A model generated the notes under the pieces. The model was not told the origin of the DNA, did not search any database, and worked only from the letters and a program-made list of their open reading frames with translations. From Fodinibacter sp963811825 (GTDB lineage: Bacteria; Actinomycetota; Actinomycetes; Actinomycetales; Dermatophilaceae), in assembly GCA_963811825.1 (NCBI GenBank), contig CAWESS010000037.1, forward strand, positions 62,001 through 126,000: a stretch of 64,000 bases of DNA. The letters are read 5' to 3'. Positions 20,748 to 31,311 of this stretch are shown piece by piece. The stretch's first letter is position 1. Each line of letters opens with the position of its first letter. Position numbers and translations under genes: made by a program.

Positions 20748-22618
20748 GTGAGTCTGCTCGAGCGCATCGAGGGCCCCGACGACCTCAAGGCCCTGAGTGC
20801 CGACCAGCTGCCGGCCCTCGCCGAGGAGATCCGACGCTTCCTCGTCGAGGAGGTCTCGCGCACCGGTGGGCACCTCGGTCCCAACCTCGGCGTCGTCGAG
20901 CTGACGATCGCGATCCACCGGGTCTTCGACTCGCCGAGCGACACCGTCGTCTTCGACACCGGCCACCAGTCCTACGTCCACAAGCTGCTCACCGGACGTC
21001 ACGACTTCACCGGCCTGCGCACCCAGGGAGGCCTGTCCGGCTACCCGAGCCGCGCGGAGTCCGAGCACGACGTCGTCGAGAACTCCCACGCCTCGGCCTC
21101 GCTGTCCTGGGCCCACGGCATCGCCGCCGGCCGCGTGGTTCGCGGCGAGGGCAACCGGCACACCCTCGCCGTCATCGGAGACGGCGCCCTGACCGGCGGC
21201 ATGGCCTGGGAGGCGCTGAACAACATCGCGGCCGAGCCCGACCTGCCGCTCGTCATCGTCGTCAACGACAACGAGCGCTCCTACGCACCGACCAGGGGCG
21301 GCCTGGCCGACCACCTCGCGACGCTGCGCACGACCCGCGGCTACGAGCGCTTCCTCGACTGGGGCAAGCACACCCTGTCGCGCACCCCGGTCGTCGGCGG
21401 CGCGATGTACGAGACGCTGCACGGGATGAAGAAGGGCATCAAGGACATCGTCGCGCCCCAGGGCCTCTTCGAGGACCTCGGCCTGAAGTACATCGGCCCC
21501 GTCGACGGGCACGACGAGCAGGCCCTCGAGGCGCGCGCTGCGCAAGGCCCGGGCCTTCGGTGGGCCGGTGCTCGTGCACGTGCTCACGCAGAAGGGCCGC
21601 GGCTACGACCCCGCGATCACCGACGAGGCCGACCAGTTCCACGCCGTCGGCGTCATCAACCCCGAGACCGGCCTGCCGCTCGAGATCGCCGGCCGCAGCT
21701 GGACCGACGAGTTCAGCGACGAGATGGTGCGCCTCGGCGCCGAGCGTGAGGACGTCGTCGCGATCACCGCGGCGATGATGATCCCGGTCGGCCTCAAGGA
21801 GTTCAGCGACGCCTACCCCGAGCGCACCTTCGACGTCGGCATCGCCGAGCAGCACGCCATGACGATGGCGGCCGGGCTGGCGTTCGCCGGCCTGCACCCG
21901 GTCGTCGCCGTCTACGCGACGTTCCTCAACCGCGCCTTCGACCAGCTGCTCATGGACTGTGCGATGCACCGGGCCGGCGTCACCGTCGTGCTCGACCGCT
22001 CGGGCATCACCGGCCCCGACGGCGCCTCGCACCACGGCATGTGGGACATGACGATCAGCGGGGTCGTGCCGGGGCTGCACCTCGCGGCGCCGCGCGACGG
22101 CCAGCAGGTCGCCCGCGCGCGTGCGCGCCGCCGTCGACATCTCCGACGCGCCGTCGGTCGTGCGCTTCCCCAAGGGCTCGGTGGCCGCGCCGATCGAGGC
22201 GGTTCGCACCGTCGGCACCGTCGACGTCCTCGCGGAGCCCGACCAGGGCGACGTGGACCTGCTCCTCGTGGGCGTCGGCTCCATGGCCGCCACCGCTCTG
22301 GCCGCCGCCGAGAAGCTCACCGCCGAGGGCGCGCGCGTGCGGGTCGTCGACCCGGTGTGGGCGCTGCCCGTCAGCGCCGACCTCGTCGGCCTGGCCGGCG
22401 CCGCCGGTCGGGTCGCCGTCATCGAGGACAACGTCGTCGTCGGCGGCATCGGCTCCCAGGTCGAGCTCGTGCTGCGCGAGGCCGGGTCTCCACACCCGCT
22501 CGACCAGTTCGGCATCCCGAGCGAGTTCCTCGACCACGGCTCGCGCGGCCAGGTGCTCGACCGCGTCGGTCTCACGCCGGATGCCGTCGCCAGCCGCCTG
22601 CGCGACCGCCTCGCCTGA
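20748..22618 (+). pseudogene. dxs: 1-deoxy-D-xylulose-5-phosphate synthase, two frameshifts
   Basis: First enzyme of the MEP isoprenoid pathway (pyruvate + glyceraldehyde-3-P). GTG 20748 has AGGAGG 9-14 bases upstream. The sequence reads through three frames: thiamine-PP domain with HLGPNLGVVELTIA, GDGALTGGMAWEALNN; break near 21545; transketolase pyrimidine domain FDVGIAEQHAMTMAAGLA; break near 22112; C-terminal domain RVAVIEDNVVVGGIGSQVE. Both breaks are mended by two bases, e.g. GCGCGCGCTG for GCGCGCTG. About 624 residues would result, a normal length. As no mevalonate genes are seen and the enzyme is usually essential, sequence error is the likelier explanation. Confidence 0.9.
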
Positions 22619-22689
22619 GCGCGCGGCGAGCCACGGCATCCGGGCGGTTCGATGGGGAACAGGGGGGTGACCCGCACGGTTGCGGGTGC

Positions 22690-23476
22690 ATGACCTTCAC
22701 CGCTGCCGCTGGAATCACCGCCCTCCGCTCCACCCATGACGAGCTCGTGCCGCTGGTGCGCACCTGTCCGACGAGCAGCTGCTCGCTCCTTCGGGTGCCA
22801 CCGAATGGACTGTCGCACAGGTGCTTTCCCACCTCGGGAGTGGCGCCGAGATCTCCTTGGCGACCTTGCGCGGGGCCTTGGACGGGGCCGGCGCCCTTCC
22901 CGAGGGGTTCAACCAGAGGGTGTGGGACCGCTGGAACGCGATGTCCCCGCGTGAGCAGGCTGACGGCTTCCTGTCCGCCGACACCGCCCTCGTCGGCGCG
23001 ATCGAGGCGTTGACGGCCGAGCAGCGCGAGTCCCTGCACCTCGATCTCGGGTTCCTGCCCGCTCCGGTGCCCGTCGCCACGTACGTCGGGATGCGCCTCG
23101 GCGAGGCCGCCGCCCACTCGTGGGACGTGCGCGTCGCGTTCGACGAGGATGCGGCCATCGAGGACCCGACCGCCCGGCTCCTCGTGGACCAGCTGGCGGG
23201 CCAGCTCGGCTTCCTGCTCGGCTTCACCACCCAGGCGGATGCGGTCTCGCAGCCGGCAGTGGTCGACCTCGTCGGGCTCGACCACGACCTGTCGATCGCG
23301 AGACGGTGACGCTCGTGCCCAATGGCGGCGCGACGACCGCGACGTTCGAGGGCGGTGCGGATGCCGTGGCTCGCCTGATGTCCGGTCGCCTCACCACCGC
23401 GCACACCCCCGCTACCGTCACGGTGTCGGGGAACCTCTCGCTCGAGGACCTGCGCCGCGTCTTCCCCGGGTACTGA
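22690..23476 (+). pseudogene. maleylpyruvate-isomerase/DinB-family (mycothiol-dependent type) protein, two frameshifts
   Basis: A protein of about 263 residues spread over three frames: MTFTAAAGITALRSTHDELV; after a one-base loss near 22755, LSHLGSGAEISLATLRGAL through AAAHSWDVRVAF (the conserved helix of the DinB/MDMPI fold, with its metal histidines LSHL and HSWD); after another near 23299, TVTLVPNGGATTATF to LEDLRRVFPGY. The last part is the MDMPI C-terminal domain. Such proteins transfer mycothiol or isomerise substrates; the specific reaction is unknown. A 7-bp hairpin (22670-22687) abuts the start codon. Confidence 0.7.
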
Positions 23477-23524
23477 GCCGCTGCTCCTCGTGAGCCAGTC
23501 GGAACGCTGCGGCACGATGGCGTC

Positions 23525-23927
23525 ATGAGCGAAGAAGCGGGCACAGTGGGCAAGCTCGAGATCGACGCCCTCGCGGCGTGGGCTCGGGCCCGTCTCGCGG
23601 GCGAGCGCGCCGTGCTTGCTGGCGCGGGTGGCCGAGATGGAGAGCGACATGGGTCTGCTCGTCGCGGCATCCGTCGACTCCAACGCCGACGACGAGCACG
23701 ACCCCGAGGGTCAGACCATCGCCTACGAACGCTCCCAGCTCGGGGCGCTCACCGAGCAGGTGCGTCAGCACCTTGCCGAGGTCGAGGCCGCGGTCGCCCG
23801 CGTGGCGGCCGGCACCTACGGGGTGTGCGAGATCTGTGGTGAACCGATCGACCCCGACCGGCTCGATGCCAGGCCGACCGCGCGGACGTGCATCGCGCAT
23901 GCACCGGTCGTCCGCCGGGGGTCGTAG
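23525..23927 (+). pseudogene. DksA/TraR-type zinc-finger protein, one frameshift
   Basis: About 134 residues when two bases are restored near 23620. N-terminal helices (KLEIDALAAWARARLAGERAV; then ARVAEMESDMGLLVAAS) form a coiled-coil, followed by EQVRQHLAEVEAAVARV and the zinc finger CEICGEPIDPDRLDARPTARTC. The usual fourth cysteine is replaced by His (CIAHA). The family binds RNA polymerase through its secondary channel or acts as a general zinc-finger protein; actinobacterial members of this size are poorly characterised. Confidence 0.7.
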
Positions 23928-24113
23928 CGAAAACCCCGGCCCGGAAGGCTCCATTGGCGTCGTACCGGTAGACCCGAAGCAGGGTACGGAGGCCTTGTCG
24001 GTGGTCGAACGTACGATGTTCACATCACCTCGGGGAGGTGCGGGCGGCGTCACGGCGGGGTGGACCGCGCTGGGGGAGAACGTGATTGGGGGCGTGGCGT
24101 GGTGGGTGACGAG

Positions 24114-26029
24114 ATGGTTGATGTGACGGTTGCGCCCTCGTTGAGGGTGGCTGAGCTCGGCCTGGGAGTGACGGCGCTGGCGGGCGTGGTGGATGCCTCG
24201 GCAACGACCTCGTCGCGCCCTGAGCTGGCGGAGGTGGTCGCGGGGTGTCAGGGGTTGATCAACATGTTGACGGCGGTGCAGGACGTGGCGATCGCGGGGG
24301 TGGCGGCGATCGAGGAGGAGTGGGCGGAGGACGGTCTGGTCGTTGAGTCGCGTCGGGTGCTGGGGCATGTGGCGTTGGATGCTCCGGATGTGGTGGCGGG
24401 GGCGTTGTGTGTGTCGCATCTGCAGGCGCAGCGGCGGGTGAGGTTGGCGGCGCGGTTGGCTGCTGCCGGGCAGGGCGCTGACGGGGAGGATGCGGACGGT
24501 GAGGGCGCGGACGGCGAGGGTGCTGAGGTGGAGGGTGATGGCGGTGAGGCGTGCTGAGGGCGTGGATGCTGAGCCCGCCGACGCGGAGGCTGAGGATGCC
24601 GACGCTCAGAGTCGGACGCGGAGGAAGCTGGGGTGGCGCCGTCGGGGTTGGGTGGGGTGCATGCGGCGATGCGCGATGGGCGCTTGGATGGGTATGCGGC
24701 GTCGGTGATCGGTGAGGAGTTGGAGGAGGCTCCGGCGGAGGTTGCCAGGGCGGTGGTCGGTGCGATCGAGGAGTGGTTCGGTCGGGAGTGCGCCTCGCAG
24801 CTGCGGCGGCGGTGTCGTCGGGCGTTGGCGAAGATCAGCCCTGATCTGTTGCGGCAGCGGGCGAAGAAGGCCCGGGAGGAGGCGGGGTTGCGGCGGTGGG
24901 CTGAGGCGCCGGGGGTGGACCGGTGGTCGGGCACGTTTCCGTCGGAGCAGGCGGCGATGGGCTGGGCTGCGGTCGACGCGTTGGCGCGCCGGTACGTCAA
25001 GGAGGGGGTGTGTGAGCGGTTGGAGCAGGCTCGCGGCAAGGCGCTGATGGATCTGGTCACCGGGAACGCGAGCATCGAGGTCACGGTCGTGTTCACCACG
25101 TCTGAGGACGCAGAGCCGATGGGGAACCAGACGCCCCCAGCCCGCCGCCGGACGGCCCCGACCCCGGCTCGCCCCGGACGCCCCGACCCCGGACGCCGGC
25201 CGAAGGCTCACCGCCGCAGGCCGCTGACGCTGGCTCACCCCCGATGTCGGTCCGGACGACGGTGACTCCGATGACCCTGCGGGCTCCCGTGTCCGCGCTG
25301 ACCGCAGGACGAGGGCCCGGGCGGGAGCGAACCGCCGGCAGCGTTCGGTGGCCGAGCAGCACCTGCCCCCACCCCCGCTGCGCCCGCAGCGCCCGCTGCT
25401 GCTCAGCCTGGGCCGGCGGCGCTCGGGACGAGGACCTCGTGGAGGCGTACGGCCCGTTCGCGGGGGATCCGATGCTGGTGCGGCGTGCCTGGCTGGTCGG
25501 GCTCCTGCGGGGCAGCCGGCGAAGGTGGGGTTCGCGCGGTGCCACCGCCGCACCGGCGCCCTCCTGGGCGACGCCGACAGTCGCGACCGGGGCACTACCG
25601 ACCCGGGGGAAGCTCAAGGCCCTGGTCCGCACCCGTGACGGGCGGTGCCGGTTCCCGGGCTGCTCGGTGGCCGCGAGGTTCTGCGACCTCGACCACGTCC
25701 GGCCGTGGCCGACCGGCCCGACCACCGCCGCGAACCTGATGTGCCTGTGCCGGCGACACCACCGGATCAAGCAACGACCCGGGTGGAGCGTTCGCCTGGC
25801 CGTGGACGGCACCGCGACCTGGACCGACCCCGTCGGCAGGGAGCGCGTGACCTGGCCGCGCAACCACCTCGACCTGCTCATGCTGCCCGCACGATCCCGC
25901 ACCTGCCGCCGCGGCGTGCCCGAAGTGCCCGCGGGGACCCGGCAACCGCACGGATGCGGCAGACGACGGGTGTCGACCGCAGCCTCGAACCCGGCGCGCG
26001 CCGAGACCGCACTCCGCCGCAGGAGGTGA
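24114..26029 (+). pseudogene. DUF222/13E12-family HNH endonuclease, several frameshifts
   Basis: HNH nuclease family that is highly repeated in actinobacteria. The DUF222 N-terminus (MLTAVQDVAIAGVAAIEEEW, LDAPDVVAGALCVSHLQAQRRV) is followed by an acidic Gly-Asp-Ala-rich linker, a second helical part (RDGRLDGYAASVIGEELEEAP, SGTFPSEQAAMGWAAVDALA), and the HNH core RDGRCRFPGC, CDLDHVRPW, NLMCLCRRHHRIK. Frame changes occur near 24550, 24610 and at least twice between 25140 and 25600. Codon choice in 24250-25050 is less GC-extreme than its neighbours. With this many breaks it may be a true pseudogene. Confidence 0.75.
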
Positions 26030-26408
26030 GCAGTGAGCCCTCGAGACGATCCTCGAGGTCCTCGGCGACGGCTACCACCCATGGACCCACCCTCACCGTC
26101 CGCCGGCACCGACGACCCATGGCGCGGCGACCTCATCCGGCCCCGGCCCGGCCGGGCACGGCTGAGGTACCACCGGATCCACGAGCATCCTCACCACCGG
26201 ACAGCACGATGCCGGGCGATCGGTCTCGGTACCGATCGAGACCGAGCCACCACCCTTCTGACAACAGCACCTCTCGAGTGCACGCGTGAAGGCAGCGATG
26301 CGTCCTCTTCGGTGCCGGCACACGATCGCCCTGATCGTGCCGTCGTGACAGTGCGCCGTGCGCGAACATGCTGGACCTACCGCGCACGCACGGGGTTGGC
26401 TGGTGCGC
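26030..26408. other. intergenic region, no gene seen
   Basis: About 380 bases downstream of the HNH gene. Open frames exist on both strands but none has recognisable protein or a ribosome site. A CTCGAG-N6-CTCGAG repeat lies near 26040-26057. It may contain decayed sequence belonging to the nuclease gene. Confidence 0.4.
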
Positions 26409-27389
26409 ATGAAGATCCTCGTGCTCGGTGGGACGGCGTGGCTCGGGCGCACCGTGGCGCAGGAGGCCGTGGCTCGTGGCCACGACGTCACGTGCGCGGC
26501 TCGCGGGAGCGCCGACCCGCCCGACGGCGTCGCGTTCGTTCGCGTGGACCGCGACGAGGACACGGGGTTGGCCGCCCTGGTGGGCACGCGGTGGGATGCC
26601 GTCGTCGACGTCTCGCGCCAGCCCGGCCAGGTGCGCCGTGCGGTGCGCGACCTCGACACCGCCCACTGGGTGTTCGTGTCGACAGGCAACGTCTACGCCG
26701 GGTTCGCCGCGATCGAGCAGCCCGAGGACTCACCGCGCCGCCCGCCGCTCGACGGGGACGTCATGGTCGACATGGAGACCTACGGTGAGGCCAAGGTCGC
26801 CTGCGAGGATGCCGTGACCGCCAGCGGCGCGACCGCCACCATCGTGCGCTCGGGCCTCATCGGTGGTCCCGGCGACACCTCCGGCCGCACGGGCTACTGG
26901 CCGTGGCGCTTCGCCCATCCGGTCGGAGACGACGTCGTCGTTCCTGATGACCTCGACTTCCCGTGCGCGGTCGTGGACGTGCGGGACCTCGCGTCCTGGC
27001 TCGTCACCGCCGCTGAGCACCAGCTCGACGGCGCCTTCAACGCGACCGGGCCGACGATCGCCCTGGGCGAGGTCCTGGCGACGGCTGCCGAGGTGGCCGG
27101 CTCGGCGTGCGCCGGGTTGCGGCCGGTGCCCGCGCAGCGGCTCCGAGAGCTGGGCGTCCAGGGCTGGATGGGACCGGCATCCCTCCCGTTGTGGATCGAC
27201 GACCCGGACTGGCGCGGTTTCGCGACGATGGACACGACCCGGGCGCGGGCAGCGGGCCTGGTCACCCGACCGCTCGCCGACACCCTGCGCGACACCTCGC
27301 CTGGGAGGAGGCCGGCCCGAGGCGAGCCGCGACGGGCCGGGCTCACCGACGACGAGGAACGTCGAGTGTTGCGCGCGGTGTCGGGCTGA
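26409..27389 (+). CDS. NAD-dependent epimerase/dehydratase family protein
   Basis: Extended short-chain dehydrogenase of 326 residues, probably acting on a nucleotide sugar or isoflavone-reductase-like substrate. N-terminal Rossmann motif KILVLGGTAWLG (a variant of GxxGxxG), VFVSTGNVYAG for the active-site strand, and YGEAKVACED supplying Tyr-x3-Lys. The C-terminal substrate domain is ordinary (FNATGPTIALGEVL). Start ATG 26409; GTG 26403 two codons earlier is possible. The neighbours give no pathway hint. Confidence 0.85.
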   Translation: MKILVLGGTAWLGRTVAQEAVARGHDVTCAARGSADPPDGVAFVRVDRDEDTGLAALVGTRWDAVVDVSRQPGQVRRAVRDLDTAHWVFVSTGNVYAGFAAIEQPEDSPRRPPLDGDVMVDMETYGEAKVACEDAVTASGATATIVRSGLIGGPGDTSGRTGYWPWRFAHPVGDDVVVPDDLDFPCAVVDVRDLASWLVTAAEHQLDGAFNATGPTIALGEVLATAAEVAGSACAGLRPVPAQRLRELGVQGWMGPASLPLWIDDPDWRGFATMDTTRARAAGLVTRPLADTLRDTSPGRRPARGEPRRAGLTDDEERRVLRAVSG

Positions 27390-27414
27390 GGATCGGGGTC
27401 AGCACGGAGGACTC

Positions 27415-27478
27415 GAGTCACCTGAGAGGACCGGGTCAGCTGAGAACCGAGTCACCAGAGACCGGGTCAGCTCAGACC
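27415..27478. repeat. two imperfect copies of a 30-34 bp direct repeat
   Basis: 27415-27448 and 27449-27478 both read GAGTCACC-GAG-GACCGGGTCAGCT-AGA. They are non-coding, between the epimerase gene and the end of the HTH-MurA gene. A short tandem duplication. Confidence 0.7.
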
Positions 27479-27504
27479 GGGCCGGCACAGGGACCGAGGT
27501 CCGC

Positions 27505-29052
27505 TCAGATGTCGCGGAAGGTCTCGATCGTCGCGCCGAGGGCGTTGAGGCGCTCGGCGAGGTCCTCGTAGCCGCGGTTGATGACGTAGACGTTGCGCAG
27601 CACCGAGGTGCCGGGTGCCGCGAGCATCGCGAGCAGGATGACGACCCCGGGGCGCAGCGCCGGCGGGCACATGACCTCGGCGGCCCGCCACTTGGGCGTC
27701 GGGCCGGTGATCATCACCCGGTGCGGGTCGAGCAGCTGCACCTGACCACCGATCTTGGTCAGCTCGGTGAGGTAGATCGCGCGGTTCTCGTAGACCCAGT
27801 CGTGGATCATCGTCGTGCCCTCGGCGCAGGCAGCGATGAGGGCGAAGAACGGCAGGTTGTCGATGTTCAGGCCCGGGAACGGCATCGGGGCGATCTTGTC
27901 CACGGGCGCCTTCAGCGCGCTGGGGTGGATCGTGAGGTCGACGAGTCGGGTGTGGCCGTTCTTCGCCCGGAACTCCGGCGTGATGTCGAAGCGCAGGCCC
28001 ATCTCCTCGAGGGTGGCCAGCTCGATCTCGAGGAACTCGATCGGAACCCGCTCGATCGTGATCGTCGACTCCGTGACGACGGCGGCGGCGATCAGGCTCA
28101 TCGCCTCGATGGGGTCCTCGGAGGGGAAGTACTCGATGTCGACGTCGATGTGCTCGACCCCGGTGACGGTGAGGGTCGTCGAGCCGATGCCCTCGATCGT
28201 CACGCCGAGGGCCTGCAGGAAGAAGCACAGGTCCTGGACCATGTAGTTGGGGGAGGCGTTGCGGATGACGGTGGTCCCGGGGTGTCGGGCCGCGGCCATC
28301 AGGGCGTTCTCGGTGACGGTGTCGCCGCGCTCGGTCAGCACGATCGCCCGCTCCGGGGAACGCTCTGGATCCACGCGCGCCTCGTAGAAGCCGTGCGTCG
28401 CCGCGACGTCGAGCCCGAACGGTCGCAGCGCCGACAGGTGCGGCTCGATGGTGCGCGTCCCGAGGTCGCACCCCCCGGCATACGGCAGCTGGAAGCTGCC
28501 CAGCTCGTGCAGCAGGGGGCCGAAGAACATGATGACGGTGCGGGTGCGGCGGGCGGCGTCGACGTCGATGCTGTCGAGGTCGATGCGCGCCGGTGGCACG
28601 ATCTCCAGGTCGTTGCTGTCGGGCAGCCAGCGCACCTTGACGCCGATCGAGGTGAGCACCTCGATGATGCGGTTGACCTCCTCGATGCGCGCCAGGCTGC
28701 GCAGGGTCGTGCGGCCCTTGTTGAGCAGGCTGGCGCACAGCAGCGCCACCGCGGCGTTCTTGCTGGTCTTGACCGGGATCGAGCCGGACAGCTTCTGGCC
28801 GCCGACGATCCGCAGGTGCTGCGGGCCGCTGTGCCCGAGGGAGACGAACTCGCTGTCGAGCTTCTCCCCGACGCGCGCGAGCATCTCGAGCGACAGGTTC
28901 TGCTTGCCCTGTTCGATGCGCGCCACGGCGCTCTGACTCGTGCCGAGCAGCTCGGCGAGCTCGCTCTGGGTCAGGCCCTGGTGGCGGCGTGCGTCCCGGA
29001 TGAGGGTGCCGATCCGGGTGAGGTACGTGTCGGACGTCGTGGTGGGGGTCAC
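27505..29052 (-). CDS. XRE-type HTH domain fused to a MurA-like enolpyruvyl transferase
   Basis: 515 residues. The HTH at about 12-66 (TRIGTLIRDARRHQGLTQSE, LLGTSQSAVARIEQGKQNLS) is followed by a full EPT domain. The MurA catalytic set is present: Lys-Asn in KTSKNAA, the PEP-binding Cys195 in GGCDLG, the Asp in PFPGLNIDN and Arg in NRGYEDL. UDP-GlcNAc enolpyruvyl transfer is therefore feasible; DNA binding through the HTH is inferred. TATGAT at 29066-29071 on the minus strand looks like a -10, so I prefer the GTG at 29052 over the ATG at 29070. The arrangement suggests an enzyme that also senses or regulates; monocistronic. Confidence 0.85.
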   Translation of the reverse strand: MTPTTTSDTYLTRIGTLIRDARRHQGLTQSELAELLGTSQSAVARIEQGKQNLSLEMLARVGEKLDSEFVSLGHSGPQHLRIVGGQKLSGSIPVKTSKNAAVALLCASLLNKGRTTLRSLARIEEVNRIIEVLTSIGVKVRWLPDSNDLEIVPPARIDLDSIDVDAARRTRTVIMFFGPLLHELGSFQLPYAGGCDLGTRTIEPHLSALRPFGLDVAATHGFYEARVDPERSPERAIVLTERGDTVTENALMAAARHPGTTVIRNASPNYMVQDLCFFLQALGVTIEGIGSTTLTVTGVEHIDVDIEYFPSEDPIEAMSLIAAAVVTESTITIERVPIEFLEIELATLEEMGLRFDITPEFRAKNGHTRLVDLTIHPSALKAPVDKIAPMPFPGLNIDNLPFFALIAACAEGTTMIHDWVYENRAIYLTELTKIGGQVQLLDPHRVMITGPTPKWRAAEVMCPPALRPGVVILLAMLAAPGTSVLRNVYVINRGYEDLAERLNALGATIETFRDI

Positions 29053-29093
29053 GAGTCCATCGTAGATCATATGTGAGATATCGGCACCTGCCG

Positions 29094-29132
29094 CGTCCCG
29101 CCCACCAGCCGTCGGGGCCGGTGGGCGGGACG
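29094..29132. terminator. hairpin terminator after the fad operon
   Basis: 13-bp inverted repeat (29094-29106 and 29120-29132) with a 13-base loop, between the fadB stop and the HTH-MurA promoter, both transcribed on the minus strand. It should insulate the two units. Confidence 0.75.
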
Positions 29133-29149
29133 GGAGTCTGGAGTGGTGC

Positions 29150-31309
29150 TCAGGCCGGCACGCTGGCCACGCCGGCGGGCAGCAGGCGCTGGCCGAGGAC
29201 CCGCTCGGACACGCCCTCGCGGTCGAGCAGCGGGCACAGGCCGCCGTTCCAGAACTGGAAGCCGGCACCGGTGATCATCGCGAGGTCGATGTCCATCGGC
29301 GCCGCGACGACGCCCTCGCGGAGCATGAGACCGACCTCCTGCGCGAGGACGCCGAGGATGCGCTCGCGGGCCTGGTCCACGGTGAGCTCGACGGGGTTCT
29401 CGGGCTGCTCGGCCATGGCGAGCACCTCCGGGTCGGGGACGGGTCGCCCACCGTCCATGAGGTAGTAGCCACGCTTCCCGGACTCCACGATGCGACGCAG
29501 GCTCGGCGAGACGTGGAACCGGTCGCCGAAGGCTCGGTGCAGCGTCTCGCTGTTGTGCAGCGCGATCGCCGGGCCGACGAGGCCGAGCAGCACGAACGGC
29601 GGCATCGGCGCCAGGCCGGCGACGGCACGGTCAGCGGTGGCGACCGGAGTGCCCTCGTCGACGATCCGCGAGAACTCGCCCATGAAGGCGCCGAGCAGGC
29701 GGTTGACGACGAAGGATGCCGAGTCCTTGACCCGGATCGTCGTCTTGCCGAGCGCACGCCCCGCGGCGAAGGCCGTCGCGAGCGCCGCGTCGTCAGTTGC
29801 CTCGCCGGGGATGATCTCGAGCAACGGCATGACGGCGACCGGGTTGAAGAAGTGGAAACCCACGACCCGCTCCGGGTGAGCCAGCCCGCTGGCCATCTGC
29901 GTGATGGACAACGACGAGGTGTTCGTCGCGAGGACGCACTCGGGGGAGACGACCGCCTCGACCTCGGCGAAGACCTGCTGCTTGACCGCCATCTCCTCGA
30001 AGACCGCCTCGATGACGAAGTCGGCGTCGGCGAAGCCGTCCTTGGACGTCGAACCCGTGACCAGCCCGGTGAGGAAGGACGCCTTGTCGGGGGAGACCCG
30101 GCGCTTGTCCTTCAGCGAAGCGATCTCGGCGTGCACCCAGCTCACGCCCTTGGCGACCCGGTCCTCGTCGAGGTCGGTCATGACGACCGGGACACCGAGT
30201 CGGCGGGCGAAGAGCAGGGCGAGCTGGCTGGCCATGAGGCCCGCACCGACGATGCCGACCTTGGTGACCGGGCGGGCGAGCGACTTGTCGGGTGCACCGG
30301 CCGGTCGCTTGGCCCGCTTCTGCACGAGGTCGAACGCGTAGAGCCCGGCACGCAGCTCGTCGCCCATGATGAGGTCGCCGAGAGCGGCATCCTCAGCGGC
30401 AAAGGCCTCCTCGCGCGTCGAGGTGCGCGCGGCGCGCACGAGCTCGACGGCGCGCAGCGCCCCGGGTGCCCGACCCGCGGTCTTGGCCAGCACGACCTTG
30501 CGAGCGGCGTCGCACGCGGCATCCCAGGCGCTCTCGTCGCGGTCGACGTCGCGCCGTGGCACGGCCACGGCGCCGCTGAGGACGCCGGCGGCCCAGCGCA
30601 GGGAGTCCTCGATGAAGTCGGCCGGCTCGAGGAGCACGTCGGCGATGCCGAGGGCCGCGACCTCCTTGGCCTTCAGCATCCGGTTCTGCGACAGCGGGTT
30701 GGCGATGATGACGGTGAGTGCGTCGGCCGGGCCGATGAGGTTGGGCAGCAGGTAGCAGCCGCCCCACCCGGGAACGAGCCCGAGGAAGGTCTCGGGCAGG
30801 GCGAACGCCGGGACCCCGGCGGAGACCGTGCGGTGGTCGCACGCGAGCGCGATCTCCACACCGCCACCCATGGCCGCGCCGTTGATGAACGCGAAGGTCG
30901 GAACCGGCAGGTCCATGATCGAGGCGAAGGCCGCGTGACCGGCCTGCGCGATGGTCGCCGCCTGCTCGCGCGCCGTGACGTACGGGACGCCCGACAGGTC
31001 GGCCCCGACGGCGAAGATGAACGGCTTGCCGGTGATGCCGACGGCCTGGATCTCGCCGGCGTCCGCGCGCGCCCGCAGCCCGTCGACCGTGGCCTGCAGC
31101 TCGGCGATGGACTGCGGCCCGAAGGTGTTCGGACGGGTGTGGTCGAGCCCGTTGTCGAGCGTCACGAGGGCGAGGATGCCGGCGCCGCCGGGCAGGGTGA
31201 CGTCCTGCACCGGGGTGTGGGTCACGACCTCGGTGGGCAGCTGGGGGGTGCGGACGGTGGTGTCGGCGGGGGCCGTGGTGTCGGTGGTGGTCTCAGCGGC
31301 GGTGCTCAC
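29150..31309 (-). CDS. fadB: fatty-oxidation multifunctional protein: enoyl-CoA hydratase / 3-hydroxyacyl-CoA dehydrogenase
   Basis: Second and third steps of beta-oxidation. 719 residues. Crotonase half: NGAAMGGGVEIALACDHR, ALPETFLGLVPGWGG (oxyanion hole and catalytic Glu). Dehydrogenase half from about 310: KVGIVGAGLMASQLALL (NAD loop), TNTSSLSIT, and HFFNPVAVMPLLEII with the catalytic His. GTG 31309 gives the annotated start; the ORF upstream is a shadow inside fadA. It follows the fadA stop by 2 bases, so the two are translated together, matching the alpha2-beta2 trifunctional complex. Confidence 0.95.
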   Translation of the reverse strand: MSTAAETTTDTTAPADTTVRTPQLPTEVVTHTPVQDVTLPGGAGILALVTLDNGLDHTRPNTFGPQSIAELQATVDGLRARADAGEIQAVGITGKPFIFAVGADLSGVPYVTAREQAATIAQAGHAAFASIMDLPVPTFAFINGAAMGGGVEIALACDHRTVSAGVPAFALPETFLGLVPGWGGCYLLPNLIGPADALTVIIANPLSQNRMLKAKEVAALGIADVLLEPADFIEDSLRWAAGVLSGAVAVPRRDVDRDESAWDAACDAARKVVLAKTAGRAPGALRAVELVRAARTSTREEAFAAEDAALGDLIMGDELRAGLYAFDLVQKRAKRPAGAPDKSLARPVTKVGIVGAGLMASQLALLFARRLGVPVVMTDLDEDRVAKGVSWVHAEIASLKDKRRVSPDKASFLTGLVTGSTSKDGFADADFVIEAVFEEMAVKQQVFAEVEAVVSPECVLATNTSSLSITQMASGLAHPERVVGFHFFNPVAVMPLLEIIPGEATDDAALATAFAAGRALGKTTIRVKDSASFVVNRLLGAFMGEFSRIVDEGTPVATADRAVAGLAPMPPFVLLGLVGPAIALHNSETLHRAFGDRFHVSPSLRRIVESGKRGYYLMDGGRPVPDPEVLAMAEQPENPVELTVDQARERILGVLAQEVGLMLREGVVAAPMDIDLAMITGAGFQFWNGGLCPLLDREGVSERVLGQRLLPAGVASVPA

Positions 31310-31311
31310 GG

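Noticed and set aside
24010..24030. TCGAACGTACGATGTTCA as a LexA box before the HNH gene
   Set aside because: The half-sites are seven bases apart rather than four and the right half lacks the final GA.
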